The notes under the pieces: generated by a model
Databases searched by the model: none
The model's input: the letters and a program-made list of their open reading frames with translations, nothing else
What the model was told of the DNA's origin: nothing
In this document: piece after piece, positions 1 to 12,900 of the stretch
Layout: each line of letters opens with the position of its first letter
How positions within the stretch are numbered: position 1 is the stretch's first letter
Assembly (NCBI RefSeq): GCF_965638725.1
Contig: NC_134949.1
Coordinates: 127,594,294 to 127,658,293 of the forward strand
Direction: 5' to 3'
Length of the DNA stretch: 64,000 nucleotides
Source: Aptenodytes patagonicus
Lineage: Eukaryota > Chordata > Aves > Sphenisciformes > Spheniscidae
Made by a program: the position numbers and the translations under genes

Positions 1-1438
1 TGCATGATACAGTTCTTCCACTTTCATGCAGCCTCAGGTTCTCTCTCCTACGCACGTACATCACAATGCCTTTTTTAACCTCAGAATAAGCAGAGGTACT
101 ATGGACACAGCATATAATTACTCTTATCGCAATGTTTGTGCGCACTGGGCGGAGTTAAGACTGCACTAAGAACTTCTGTTCTGGTGTTTTCTAACTTCTG
201 AATACTTGGCACTTCATGACCACCTCCTCAGTGTTCTTTTAATACCACCTTCTAGTGTAATACTACTTTACAGTGTAACTAGGATGATTAAACTGGTACC
301 TTCTACATCGTTCACCTGATTGTATCCTTTATCACATTTGAGTTTCGGCAACCTCCTTTCCCAAATTACAGAGACAAAGAGACAAATCTTGGTAATATCA
401 AATTCACTGGCAAAATTTATAATCGGCTTCAGTGAAGCAAGATTTTGTTCCACTATCCTGATTCCTCCTCAGGCAGAACCCCAATACCTCCCTGCCCTGC
501 CCTGCCCCCCCCCAGCCTTTAAACGTTTTCTTTGTTCAGACTTTACTTTTGCTATGCTTTTTTTGGCTTTTTTCAATGAAGCAATTGGAGAGAACTGGAT
601 TCCACCTTGGTACAGTGGCATAATGCATCACATTGTTTTTCACTACAATCTTTAATGGCACCACAACACCTAAAATCACACATTCAAAAAAGCTGTTAAT
701 GCAAGAGTCACTTATTTGTATAAATACCCACTGTTTCATCTATCTTGCATCATGTCATTAGTATCATTTTGACAGTTGCACAGATTCACAAAAATGCAGA
801 TGATGTATCAACCCCATTTCTCACAGCCTTCCAAGCCAAGGGCAGCCATACTAAGATAGATCTATGGCTTTCTACTTATTTTCTGACCCTAAAAAGAAAC
901 GTTTAGTATGGAAGTCAGCTTTATTACCTTTTACTTCTCTTAGCACTATGGACTCAGGACAGTGAAGGTGGGGTCCATCTGGCAGCAAAGGAATTCTTAA
1001 GCAGTTTCAAAATGCTGAGCACATACCTTAAGATGGGGCTGATCTACTCACATCATCTGCAATTCATACATCTTGAAGATGTTAGCATTATTGGTGATTC
1101 AGAAAGTAAATTGCTTGACATTTACAAACTAAGGTGAGCATACAAGACTAGCAGAATGGTCCTTGTTTTACTCCAGATTGAACAGAAGTGTAAGGAATTT
1201 CAAAACTCAATGGCTCTTACCCGTCTAATCCTTAACTGTGTGACAGACAGTACAATGCCTCACAGAAGTGTCAATGACAAAATCTGCAAGAACTTTAAAA
1301 GACTAGGAAGTCACCCAAGATATCAACATTGACTAAATACCTGACTTTGAAAAGCTGTATTTACTGCAGCACGTATAAGGCAATATAGAAATTCCCAGGA
1401 CACGTGGAATGCTATTCTGAGAGATAACATTAACTTAC
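1..1438. other. HSF2BP intron 5 (partial), no exon recognised
   Basis: AT-rich intronic sequence continuing off the left edge. I looked on the minus strand for the expected armadillo-domain exon and did not find it. No repeat family was recognised. Confidence 0.6.
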
Positions 1439-1577
1439 TTGTAACAATCCCTGCCAAAGCTAATACAAACTGATTTTCATCAGAATCCAAATCCTGCTGT
1501 TTCATGTCTTCACTTAATGACTTCACAAAGCTCTCCATGGTCTGTGCAGTGATTGTGAAAAACTTTACTGCTTTACT
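1439..1577 (-). CDS. HSF2BP: HSF2BP coding exon 5
   Basis: Residues 148-193 plus one base. Begins after gcttgcag and ends a|gtaagt. Encodes [20 protein letters not shown], then an acidic DLDSDE stretch and [10 protein letters not shown], the start of the armadillo-like domain. The next exon, expected to begin near a VAAIACGREF-type sequence, is not in the window. Confidence 0.95.
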
Positions 1578-4500
1578 CTGCAAGCGCGGAGGAGAAAAAA
1601 AGATTATACACGCTACAGCAACTATGATTATTAGATGCTACAGTAAAACTGGACTTCAAAAATCTTCAAAATTACTAAAACATCCAGTTACTTCAAAAAA
1701 CAACAGAAAATAGCAGGGTATGCACCGACATGTTTGATCCCTTAATATTTGAAACCATTACCTCAGAAGAAAATGGGAAACTACTCAATGCTATTTATTT
1801 ATAAAACTAACCCATTGCATATTTACCTCCTAAACCCACAATAATATATATCAAACAGCAGAATTAAAGCTTATTTTCAGAAGTGAGGATATTATGACTT
1901 TGCTTTGCAATAGCTGCACCAGGTGTTTCACACTTACCTGGGCTACTACAGCAGCTTTTATCAAAACCTTATCCAGCTGAAGACTGGAGAGCAGCCTGAC
2001 GTAGTGACTTGACATGAATTTCCTAAGAAAACCAATGAAATACCCAGAAAAAAAAGCAGAATTCGACTGGATCCTAACAGGATTCATTAATTGCTCAATA
2101 CAGGATAGAGAACAACAGGCTAGGTAGAAGTTCTTTACAAAAGGAAACGGAGGTGTCTCCTGGGTCACACACTGAATTTAAGTCAGCAACATCACGTGAG
2201 AAAGACAATCATCACACCAGAGCGTACAAACAGGAGTACAGCCCGTAATTATGGTACATGGTCTTCTCCCCTCAGCTGGAATACTGCTCCATTTTGGGGT
2301 ATCTTGGCTGAGGAAGCAGCCACCTGGTAGAAAGCTCAGGGCAGGTCAAAGAGCCTGGTCAGAGGTGCAGACAGAGCCCACAAAGAAGGACGGAGAGAAC
2401 TGCTTCTGTTTATTAATAATTCTGACCTGTAAAACATTGCTGGAACACTATTTCACACACAGGATGCTGGTTTTCGTAATAAAAATAGCACAGCAGAGCA
2501 CCGATAATGCCAGGTGTCCAGGTGTCTTTAACAGTTTTGCCAGTTGTTTCATGAAGCAGCTGAAACTTTTAATCATTCCCGGCAGCGACCCAATGGGACA
2601 GCCCAAGAAATGCCTGAACTTTTATTCATTTTGCAAAGTGACTGAAAATTTTAGTATTTTATCAAAACTACTGGTTTCACAATATGTGCAAAGCTAATGG
2701 TAGCATTTATTTATTCCTCCACTACTGCACATTCACCACATCAAAGATGTACAGTTCTTGTGGGGTGACTCCAGCAACGGGGCATAAAAAGCAGGGTCAG
2801 CCAATACTCGGTATCTTCACAAATGATACTGTGGTCCCAGAATAACAGGAATGAAGGGATCATGGGGAAAGAGAATGAAAAAAAGTGCATTTCTGCATGT
2901 GCTGGGTGTACTCATTATACTTATATGGACACCACACCTCAAAGATGGCAATTTTAATATAAGCAGTGACTATAGTTCAAGAAGCAGAGGGCATGAGAGA
3001 AAAATGAAGAGAGCCTACTATAGCAGACTAGTATAAGCTATCACGAAAATATGTATTCACATGAGAACATAATAGAGTACTAAGAAAACCAAGTAGTTGC
3101 ACAGAAAACAAGCAAAATCTTCTATTTGCCAGTCTCTTGAGGCGCCGCTGGTGTCCTCTCTGCTGAACCTTCTTTCCAAATAGCCATTAATTAACTAGCG
3201 GTGAGGTCTGAGGAGCTGCTGCAGAGACCAATCAGGTTTATAAATAGCAAACATTACATACTCTGCGCAGTCTCTTATAGGCTTGACAGTACTTTCATGG
3301 GACTGAAGAATGTCTCACCCACAGACACTGAGATAAAGACCATTCTGAGAGCAGCCATTAAGGTGCTTGAGCTCAGATGGTGCAACGAACCCTTTGCTGT
3401 CCAAGTAACTCCTGCGTGAAAACATCAGTTAATGTGCAAAATTGCTGCCACAAAATATAAAGCCGTTTGTCACCAGAGCAGATAACTGAAGTAGCAGACC
3501 ACCTTGTAGGATCCAAAATTTCTCAAGTTGAAGCAAGCCTTGACGTTGTTCTGAAATCAAACCTTCAGTTTGCATTTCCATGCGAGAGCCCTGTCATGGA
3601 TATCTGGTTGAAGTTTTTTGAAAGACATCTAAAACAATCTCATGGGAATTAATTTACTTCTTTTTTGGCACATGCAGGTAGGCATCCTTGAAAACTCTTT
3701 CTCATGCCGCTTCTCTGGATGTTTCTTCCAGTTCTCTCTAGAAACGTTATGCATGGGCAGAAACAGCAGGCATCTCTCCCCCGCTGCCTTGAAAACTACT
3801 TGTGTTACATTTCAAATTTACTGCTCAAGTTTTGACTTTCCCAACTCATATGGACACAAATGGTATACTGGTTCCAAACATCATTTCAGTCAATCTGCAG
3901 TATAAAACTGTATTAAATACCTACTTCCGTATCTGTGCAAAGACTGAAAAAAGCTTGAGCATTGTTCCCTAAAGCATGAAATGGTTTTGAATTGATGCCA
4001 CCCTCCCCACATGCTTAAATATGAGCAACAGTTTCAAAGCACTCTTGACGTTCTAATACATTTCTGTAGTTCATAGCACCTTCTCAGGCGAGGGGGGAAG
4101 ATGCTATAAGCTGTACAACTTGTCCAAAAATAACCCAAACCAAAAACTTTGTATGACAAATCTCCATCATCTTTTAATAACCTGACTCACTGCCAGTTGT
4201 AATCTGTGGTTGATGCAATGCCATACAATCCATTTACGTTTTTCCTAGTAGTCTTGTTGCAAACCTACGCACATTTATTACCGTGTTATGTACACCATCA
4301 CAAGAAAATGATGCCCAAAAACGTTGCTATGATCTTCACCGGAATTAGAGCAGTTCAATGTGCTCTAATGATTGCTGGGAATGACTATAGTAGAAGTATT
4401 TTGCATTTCAAACAAACCTAGAAACAAAAGTATTGCATCTTCACAGTTGGGCTTTCTACCCTTATACAAATCATCAGGTAACAGTTTTGTTTTTACCTAA

Positions 4501-6915
4501 TTCTACTTAATTTTGATACTTAAGACTGCTTTCTGTTGAAGGCTTCTACTAATTTTACTCTCCTCTTGTAGAAATACAGTCATTTTCATCCCTGCTAGCG
4601 TTTTGTTTGCGGGAAACGTACCATTTCAATACTGTTTCACAAGTCAAATAACAAGGGCTAGTCACTAAATACTGTCGACTCTTACAGTTATAAACTGTTC
4701 TGAAAATACAGAATGTAATTTTATACTGTTTTTGCTGCTGTGTGGGGGCTCTGTAGTACCCACCTGCCTTTTTTTTTTTTTAATTTTACCTGCTTTATAC
4801 AGTGTTTTTACAGACTTTTTTCCCTTCATAACTGCTGCTGCTTGGATCTTGAATCATCAGAAGTTATCACCAAAAGGTATCACTGTACAGCTTTCTAATA
4901 TCCAATACAAAGTTATAATTGTATTTTGATGCACCCAAACTGGAAAATCTTTTACAAACACACTAGTTTACCACTTACTATAATGAACTAATCCTATTCA
5001 CTCAGCTGTTCATCATGCTGCTGAAAAATCAAGCCAGAAGAAACTGTGGCATCAGTTCACTCAGATTAAATACAATTCCTTCTCATGTTGGCTGTGACAA
5101 GACTGAAAATCATATTTTTATCAGGCCTGTTCCTCTGATCCCTCCTAATCCCATCAGCTGCACTTGGCAGTGAAACTGTGTTAGTTGTAATATTACTATT
5201 GTCTTTAACTGTTGTTGTTTTGTTTTTTTCAAATAAGCTACCTGTCCATGTTTAACACTGAAGATTTAATAAGATTCACTAGCAGCTAGGCTGTCTAAAT
5301 TTCCAAGAGTCATGAAAGTATTAAGGCAGCACAAAGATTTAAAGAAGTTGAGAATCGATGGATCCATCTTCCTTCCATGGAAATAGCTCCTCAAGCTCTC
5401 TACAGGCATGGGAACTGCTGCATGTGCCCAAGAATTATTTTCTTCTTCTGTTAGCTTGCAAAGATATTTACATATTGCTAGCTGTAGCCTTGCTGCCGGT
5501 TTTACTGCGTGTGGTGGAAAATAGATAATTCTTGTTTGGTAACATAAGAATTAATTACTGCATTTATTCCCAGCCTGCTTCGTAACACTTTATAGTTCCA
5601 ACACTTCTTAAATGAGAATGGATGGTTCCCAAAGAATATACAACTCTGTAAACATTTTTGCTGTCCAATTAGTTTCTGAAATATATCCTTATACTAAAGC
5701 GTGTTACAGAGCAATGTCCTTATTTTAAAGGCCTAACAGCATTACCACCGATAAGCATTCACCTGCCATACTTACTCCTCCTAAAATGGTTTTAACAGCT
5801 TCCTCACTGCTAGATACGCCCCACAACAGTGTGCACACCGCTGCACCCATTTCTGTGCAATACTCTGCTTGCTGCAGGAGCTGTTGCTTGGCCTCGTTCA
5901 GCTGCTGGCGGAGGTCTAGTTTCTCCTGAAATAGCGTAAGGAAATTTTGGTTGCAATTCATATCAGCCAAAATAAGTTTCTAGGCTAAGGGACAGAACAA
6001 GAAACAACATCATGGCCATATATGAAACGGGGGGGAAGCGGGGTGGCAAACTCACAGCAGTTGCAGATACATACCTTGTCTTCTGAGCTGTATCTAAGTA
6101 GTAAGTACATCGTGGAGGCTGACAGTAACCAGAAGCCTGTCCACAAGGTCAGACCAAGTGACCCACCGAGACTGAGTGGCACCTAGAGAAGTCTGATAGG
6201 AGAGTCTACTCCTCCTAAGCAAACAGCCACATGTCTTTGAGAGAGAAGGGATTTCAGCATCAGAGGTCAGCCTTTCCAGACACCTTACAAAAGATACTGG
6301 AAACATCTTATAGGAAGGGAGGGTTGCTTTGTTTTTCAAAACAGACTTCTGCCTTAGCCAACGTGGTAGAGTTGCTGGATATCTAGGATAAATACTGTTG
6401 TCTCTTCCAACTTTTTTCTATTGGCATATTTCCTGATACGCAGTGGCAAAGTAAGACAGAGTCCCTGAAAAAAACATACCTAAGGTTTGAAGTTGGGAGG
6501 GCCTTTCGTACAAAGAAAGCCCAGGCACCACTGTGCATCCATCACTTAAGCGAGCTGCTCAGTGGTCCTTGCCACAAAGCATAAAGAGAGAACAGAGCAA
6601 TCCCACACAACCAGGACACAATTTCAATTTGGCAGTACTTTTTTCCAATCACATGGGAAGTTGGCCAGAAGAATATCATGAGATTAGGTATGATTCTAGG
6701 TCTCACTGGCTTCCTACCAACTACCACAGGGGTAGCGAAGCTGCTGCACTTCTCAGCTTAGAGCTAGTGCGGACAGTGAGATCGAGGCAGGGATACCGCA
6801 GTCTGTGGCCTCTGAGGGTGGGTGTCGGCTGTCTGCTAACTCTGAGTGGGGTGGTATTAGACAGTGCTGCAGGGAAAGATGAAGGCCAGTCAAGAAAAAT
6901 GATGCTAACTCAAGT

Positions 6916-6956
<41 letters not shown>

Positions 6957-9900
6957 CACAGATCAGACGATGTCAAAAGAACAGAAGGATCTTGCCCTGC
7001 CCATTTTGTGGGCATGGGATTTTCAGAATCACTGCAAAAAGCACCCTCCTCAGCCCAGCCTCCCCTGTGTTTTTAGCTATCAGGATGAAGTATGGGGAAA
7101 TGAGAAGGAATCTTTTCTATGTCAATTCTGAAAGCAAGTAAACAGAACAACACTTTCAACCATGTATTCCCATCAAGATTTTATAATAATTATCTTGTCA
7201 TTTTTGGGGTTCACCTCCATGTTTTGTGTTGAGGGTTTGGAAAGAATAGAAACAAGTCATCTGAAAATTTACGTAACATGCTATCAACCAGTACAAAGCT
7301 GCTTGTACTGTGTCATCAATTACCTACCTAGCCTCCTGTATCACACCTGACAGCCTGATTTGCATTGCTTTATCATGCTGATGATGGAACACACAGCCTA
7401 GGATTTGTAAAGTTCAAATTAAATTTATCAAGCAGATTTCTGTGCGTATTTACTCTCTTTCACCTTATAGGTTAATATACGCAAAAGACTGACACTTGCT
7501 GCTGATTCCCTAGGCATAGAAGTCCCAGGAAAAGTCTCTTATTTCTTAATACTTTTATCATTTTTAAGCAAGTTAGCCAAATTTTATCTTTTACATAACT
7601 CACTGCCAGACCTATCCGCTTTTCTGCCACCATGTGCATCAACAAAATGTCCACAAGCATCTTCCTGTCTAACCCCTATATAGTCCCTGTCTTTCTTTTC
7701 CGCACTGTCCTTGACTTAGGAAAATGTATCTTTTAATACATTTTATTCGCATTTTGCATTTGGATGCTAATACTGAATAATAAGACCTAAAACTCTGTAA
7801 TACTAAAGGTAGATCCCCCAACAAGTATGCAAAGCCAGTACAAGAAATGCCAGAATTTTTAATAGATCAAAAGCAACATCAGAACAAAGATACAAAGCAA
7901 GGAAAACAAAATAGTACATTCAAGAGCCAGGAAAATAAACGGAGCCTGCAAAAGCAAATAACCTAGCTGGAAGCAACACTCCTGAGTGTTCACATCACGA
8001 AGCAATCACTGTGCTATGCAACACCACCATCTTCAGGAAAGGGTCAAAGCACAAGAATACAGCAGTGCTTAAGTACATAACTATGAAGAGAGAGACAAAG
8101 AAGACACTAGCCAAGAATAACATGTGCTCTTCAAGTTTTGCTCAGGTTCAGAAAGCACAGCAATTCCCTAACCAGTGATACAGCACTGCACAGAAATTTT
8201 GCAATGAAAAATGTTGATTTATGATCCCCTAAGAAAAGGACACTGCTCAACTAGAAAATGCATTTATTTTATGTTTGTTTCAGTAAATCATTTCCTTTTC
8301 CTTCAGAAGATGAATATGTAGAAAATAATTCAGAAACTGTACGCAAGGATGCCTATAGCAGAACAGCAACCAAATGAAAAACACCATGCAAAGTGATTAA
8401 CAGGAACAAAAATCACACATATACATACACCATCTTCTTTTATCCTGAAGAGCTAAAGGATTTCACAATGTACATAAGCACAATCCACTCAGACAAATAC
8501 ACCTTTGTGGCATATAACAGAAGCCATTTAGACAATCGGTGTATACTGCACAACAGCAAAGATATGAAGAGAAGAGCTTTGATCAGGAACACCAAGAGAA
8601 CAACTACTCTTAGTAAACTATCCATGCTTTAAGTGAAACTTTCATCCAAAAGAAATCACAAACGTAAACCACCTGCCATTCATTTTGCAACATTAACAAG
8701 AATAAGGGGTGGGACCCATTTCATTAATATCTAAAGCAGCAACATTAAATCTTACAGAGATTTTATCCTGAATGCTTATACAACTAAAGACCTGGGTGGC
8801 ACAGCAAAACTAACTGTGTACCTATTGCCAAACTGCAACAGCTATCTCAGAAGACACTTATTTTGAAGTAAGGAATATCCAGATAGACAACTATTCCATC
8901 ATACTTCACATTCATATCAAACTTCATTCCAGAATGACTTGTCCACGCGGATGTGCCTAAAATACATGTCTGAACTCTTCATTTACTCCTTTTCAAAAAT
9001 GAAATCATTTCTGTAGATTCATCTGTCTTCGTGCAATCCCAAGGCTGGCAGATGCTAACTCTAGAACCCCAACAAAGCGAGCTTCTGCTGACTACTGAAG
9101 ATAGCTATCAGCTCCAAGGAAATGAACTTTTGCAGCAAATAATCACAACTGATTCTCATACCTCCCAGAAATTAAGCCACTAGTCTGCATGATCCTATTT
9201 GAACCCCAATGGCTTCACAGAAGACCCACAGCCTGAGAAGTCACAGTCTTTGCTATTCCTTCATTGTTAACAATCTCCCCTCTCATAATCACTAAATACA
9301 ATATTGACAGAGCAAAAGGAGCCCTGTAATTGTTCTTTGACTCACAGCTGTATACGGCAATGGGATCAATAGATGCATTGAGAAAGACTATTAAAACTAA
9401 ACGGAGGTACACAGCTTACAGCAAGCCAAAAGAGAGGCCAGTTTCATTTCGTACATTGCATTGCTTACACTACCTTCTATTGTCCTCTTTGAAAATACAT
9501 TATATATAGTTACATTAAATTCAAAAGAACTGATTCTGTGAAGGACCTTCTGATGCCAGCTACACCACAATCTTCCCGAACACCATGTTTTACTTCAACA
9601 TGTTAATATAAACAAAATGCTAATGGTTGATTTTTAACTTTACATACACCAAAAAGAACCCTGCCAAGAAGCCCGTAATGCAAGCCCACACAACCTCACC
9701 TCACACAGTGTGCAAGAGAGACCTATGCAGTTATGCAAGAGTTAGGTATCTAAGTGGGAGAACGACTGTCAGTTGGTACCTCTATTTGTACACATTGAAT
9801 ACTTTTTGGTACTGCATCATATTATATTTTGTCTAGTTATAATATTGATCCTTTTGCTCTAGAAATATCAAGGGTAAGAAAACATCAGTTATGAACTTAC

Positions 9901-12900
9901 AGGTAAGTAATTTACTCATGACCTGACTATATGAATAGAAATCCCAGATTGTTTTTCAGGCTGAGGATGTATTTTGTGACATAAACATGAAAACCCGATC
10001 ATTACTGCTTCTGTTATTAAAACTCAAGCATACAGATACCAATATTCTGACAGCAAATCTACCTTCTTCTCCCTCATGCAATCTGCCTGGGCTGTTTCCA
10101 GACGGGCTCTGAAGTGTTCACAATCCATTTTCAGCTGGTCTATTTCCTCCTCCTTTTTCTCCATGTCTGTGATAGGATAAATCAGATAAACGAAGCAGTA
10201 AGTTACGACCAACGGGCTTGCACTAAAGAAAAAAGAATCCACTAAGTGCAACTTTAATGAGGTGCTTTAACTATTTGCTTATGTTAGATCACCTCCTTGT
10301 GGCGAAACTGGTATATCGCAATTTGCCACATTTCAACAGTTCTTAAAAGAAACTAAATGAACATCATGTTTCTGATTTAAAGCAGGGAAAGACTGAAAGA
10401 ATCACATCTAGCTGTTAAATACTGCGTGCGATAAGATATCATTCTGGAACTGAGCTCCAGCTCCTCAGGGATTTTTAAAAATTTACTCAATTTTCTACTT
10501 TCTTTGTTTGTTTGTTTTCATGATGTTTTTCATGTCTGGTATCTTTGAAATTCAGTGAGTATAGTGAAAATCTAAGAAAAAGAATACCAAAATTGGTCAA
10601 GAGTGTTTCAATATACAATGTACAAATTATATGAATACTAAGAATGAAATGCAACTACTCCAAACAAATTATGTTTATAAAAATACTCCAAGACATTATA
10701 AACTATTTAAACATTGTATCAGTGACAAGCAAATTTTACGATTCCCTTAAAAACTTAATCTCTGATGTTATGAGAAATACATTCCATTTTAGAAGCTTTA
10801 TTTTAGTGAATGGAAATCAAGTTAAAAGTATTATATTTCACGATCATGATGTCTCTTTTAAAAAATTCACTTTGAAGGATATTTTTAACAATTGTTGTGT
10901 GTTGTATTTTACTTTAAAAACCACGGTTCTGGATGCTTAGCATTTATATTGAAAAAAGGAAACACATTTAAGTAATTCCAAAAAGTAATGTCCAAACAGC
11001 ATCTATTGTAATTTTGGTTAGCTTAAAAAACAAGCTAACCAAAACAATTACCTGCCAGTGAAGGATGTGGCATCTTTGTGTGTCTGCTGGCTGTGCTGAT
11101 GCTGGATTCAGGGTAGATCCATCCTCTCAAAGGCTGGAAGTGATTCTGCTCATTCAGGAGAGCTTGTTTCCTTGCAGTGAGAGATTTTCACTGGATGTAC
11201 TTACCTGGCAAGGATAAACAGGTTCTTGGTCTGCTATTGATAAGCAGAGCATGCCCTACTCATGCTCAAGATGTCTTTCTGTCAAGTACTTAAGACTCAA
11301 GTACTCAAGTACTTAAGACTCATAATTTGAGTCCCATTGGTGCATGGGACTGAATTTTCTTTACTTGACTGAAGGAAGGAAAGTTTCCTGCCACTGACCA
11401 GAGTTATTCCTCAAAAACTCAATGAATCCATTCCCCCTTCATTCTTTTCCTTTGGATTGCAGGTTGAAAAGAACTGAATGCTCAGAGAGCGTGCCCTGGC
11501 ACATACATGTTTCCTAGGAGTGGACCCTTGCCTTGCCTCTTTGGTTTCTGTTAAAAAGTGTTAGTGTTGATGGCTTAGAATCACACAAGGGCTGAGTAGA
11601 AATAGTTCCACCTCTGTAGAAAAGCTGTTTGTGGCTAGATTATCTTCTTTTATACCTGCTACTCAGAGCAATGTGTATATATTTGAGATGATAACATTTT
11701 GTCAATTAGGACCTAAAAAGAAAGGAGTTTATTTCCAAATAATGTAGAATTACTAAATAAAATGCCAGAATCCAAGCTCTTTGGATAATAAGGACTGTTT
11801 TTTTAATGATGTTATCTTTTTATGATTGAATTTGATATGCTCTTTGGTAAATACATTAAAAAATATTGACCACATGTAAGGGGAAGTATTTGAAGTGTGG
11901 TAAGCTGTAGACCATACTCTCATGATCAAGGGTATGGCGCTCAAAGTGGGGTGTAACTTGTTTTTTAAGCTAACCAAAATTACAATAGATGCTGTTTGGA
12001 CATTACTTTTTGGAATTACTTAAATGTGTTTCCTTTTTTCAATATAAATGCTAAGCATCCAGAACCGTGGTTTTTAAAGTAAAATACAACACACAACAAT
12101 TGTTAAAAATATCCTTCAAAGTGAATTTTTTAAAAGAGACATCATGATCGTGAAATATAATACTTTTAACTTGATTTCCATTCACTAAAATAAAGCTTCT
12201 AAAATGGAATGTATTTCTCATAACATCAGAGATTAAGTTTTTAAGGGAATCGTAAAATTTGCTTGTCACTGATACAATGTTTAAATAGTTTATAATGTCT
12301 TGGAGTATTTTTATAAACATAATTTGTTTGGAGTAGTTGCATTTCATTCTTAGTATTCATATAATTTGTACATTGTATATTGAAACACTCTTGACCAATT
12401 TTGGTATTCAAAGGTCCTGGAACCTAAACTGAGCCAGGAGAAGAGGAGTAATATTAACTACTGAGTGTTAATGCTACCTGTATTTTTTTTAAGTCCTTCA
12501 GATAAAAGAAGGATGTGTCAACCTCCTCTAAGGTATCACTATGTTTTATGTCAGGGGGGCGGGGGGAAAGGGGGTAATATTGGAAGTTACTGAAAAGAGA
12601 CCTACTTCTAGCTGTGCCTCATTCATGGAAACTCCCCCTGTTATACCCAGTCAGCTCTCCCAGCTGTGCACACCTTTGCTCTGAAGAGAATTCAAGGTTG
12701 CATGCACCAGTCCCAACATTTGACAGCCTCTTGACACACAGCAGCAGAATGAGCAGCAGACATTTTGCTGACACCGAAGACTGAAGCTGTGCTGCTCACT
12801 CCTGCACACCATGGTCCTGAGCAGCACACAGGGAAGCCCGCCAGGTTCTTCCACTGGCTGCAAGTCCCAGCCCCTGGTAAGAAAGTTCCTTCCCTCTTGA

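Noticed and set aside
2251..2697. A 148-residue plus-strand open frame in HSF2BP intron 4
   Set aside because: No recognisable similarity, no splice or promoter support, and composition like intron or old repeat.
10644..12347. Two identical 98-residue open frames (10644-10940 plus, 12051-12347 minus) as a duplicated gene
   Set aside because: They are identical because they lie in the two arms of the inverted repeat. The composition is AT-rich, with no recognisable domain, no promoter and no splice context.
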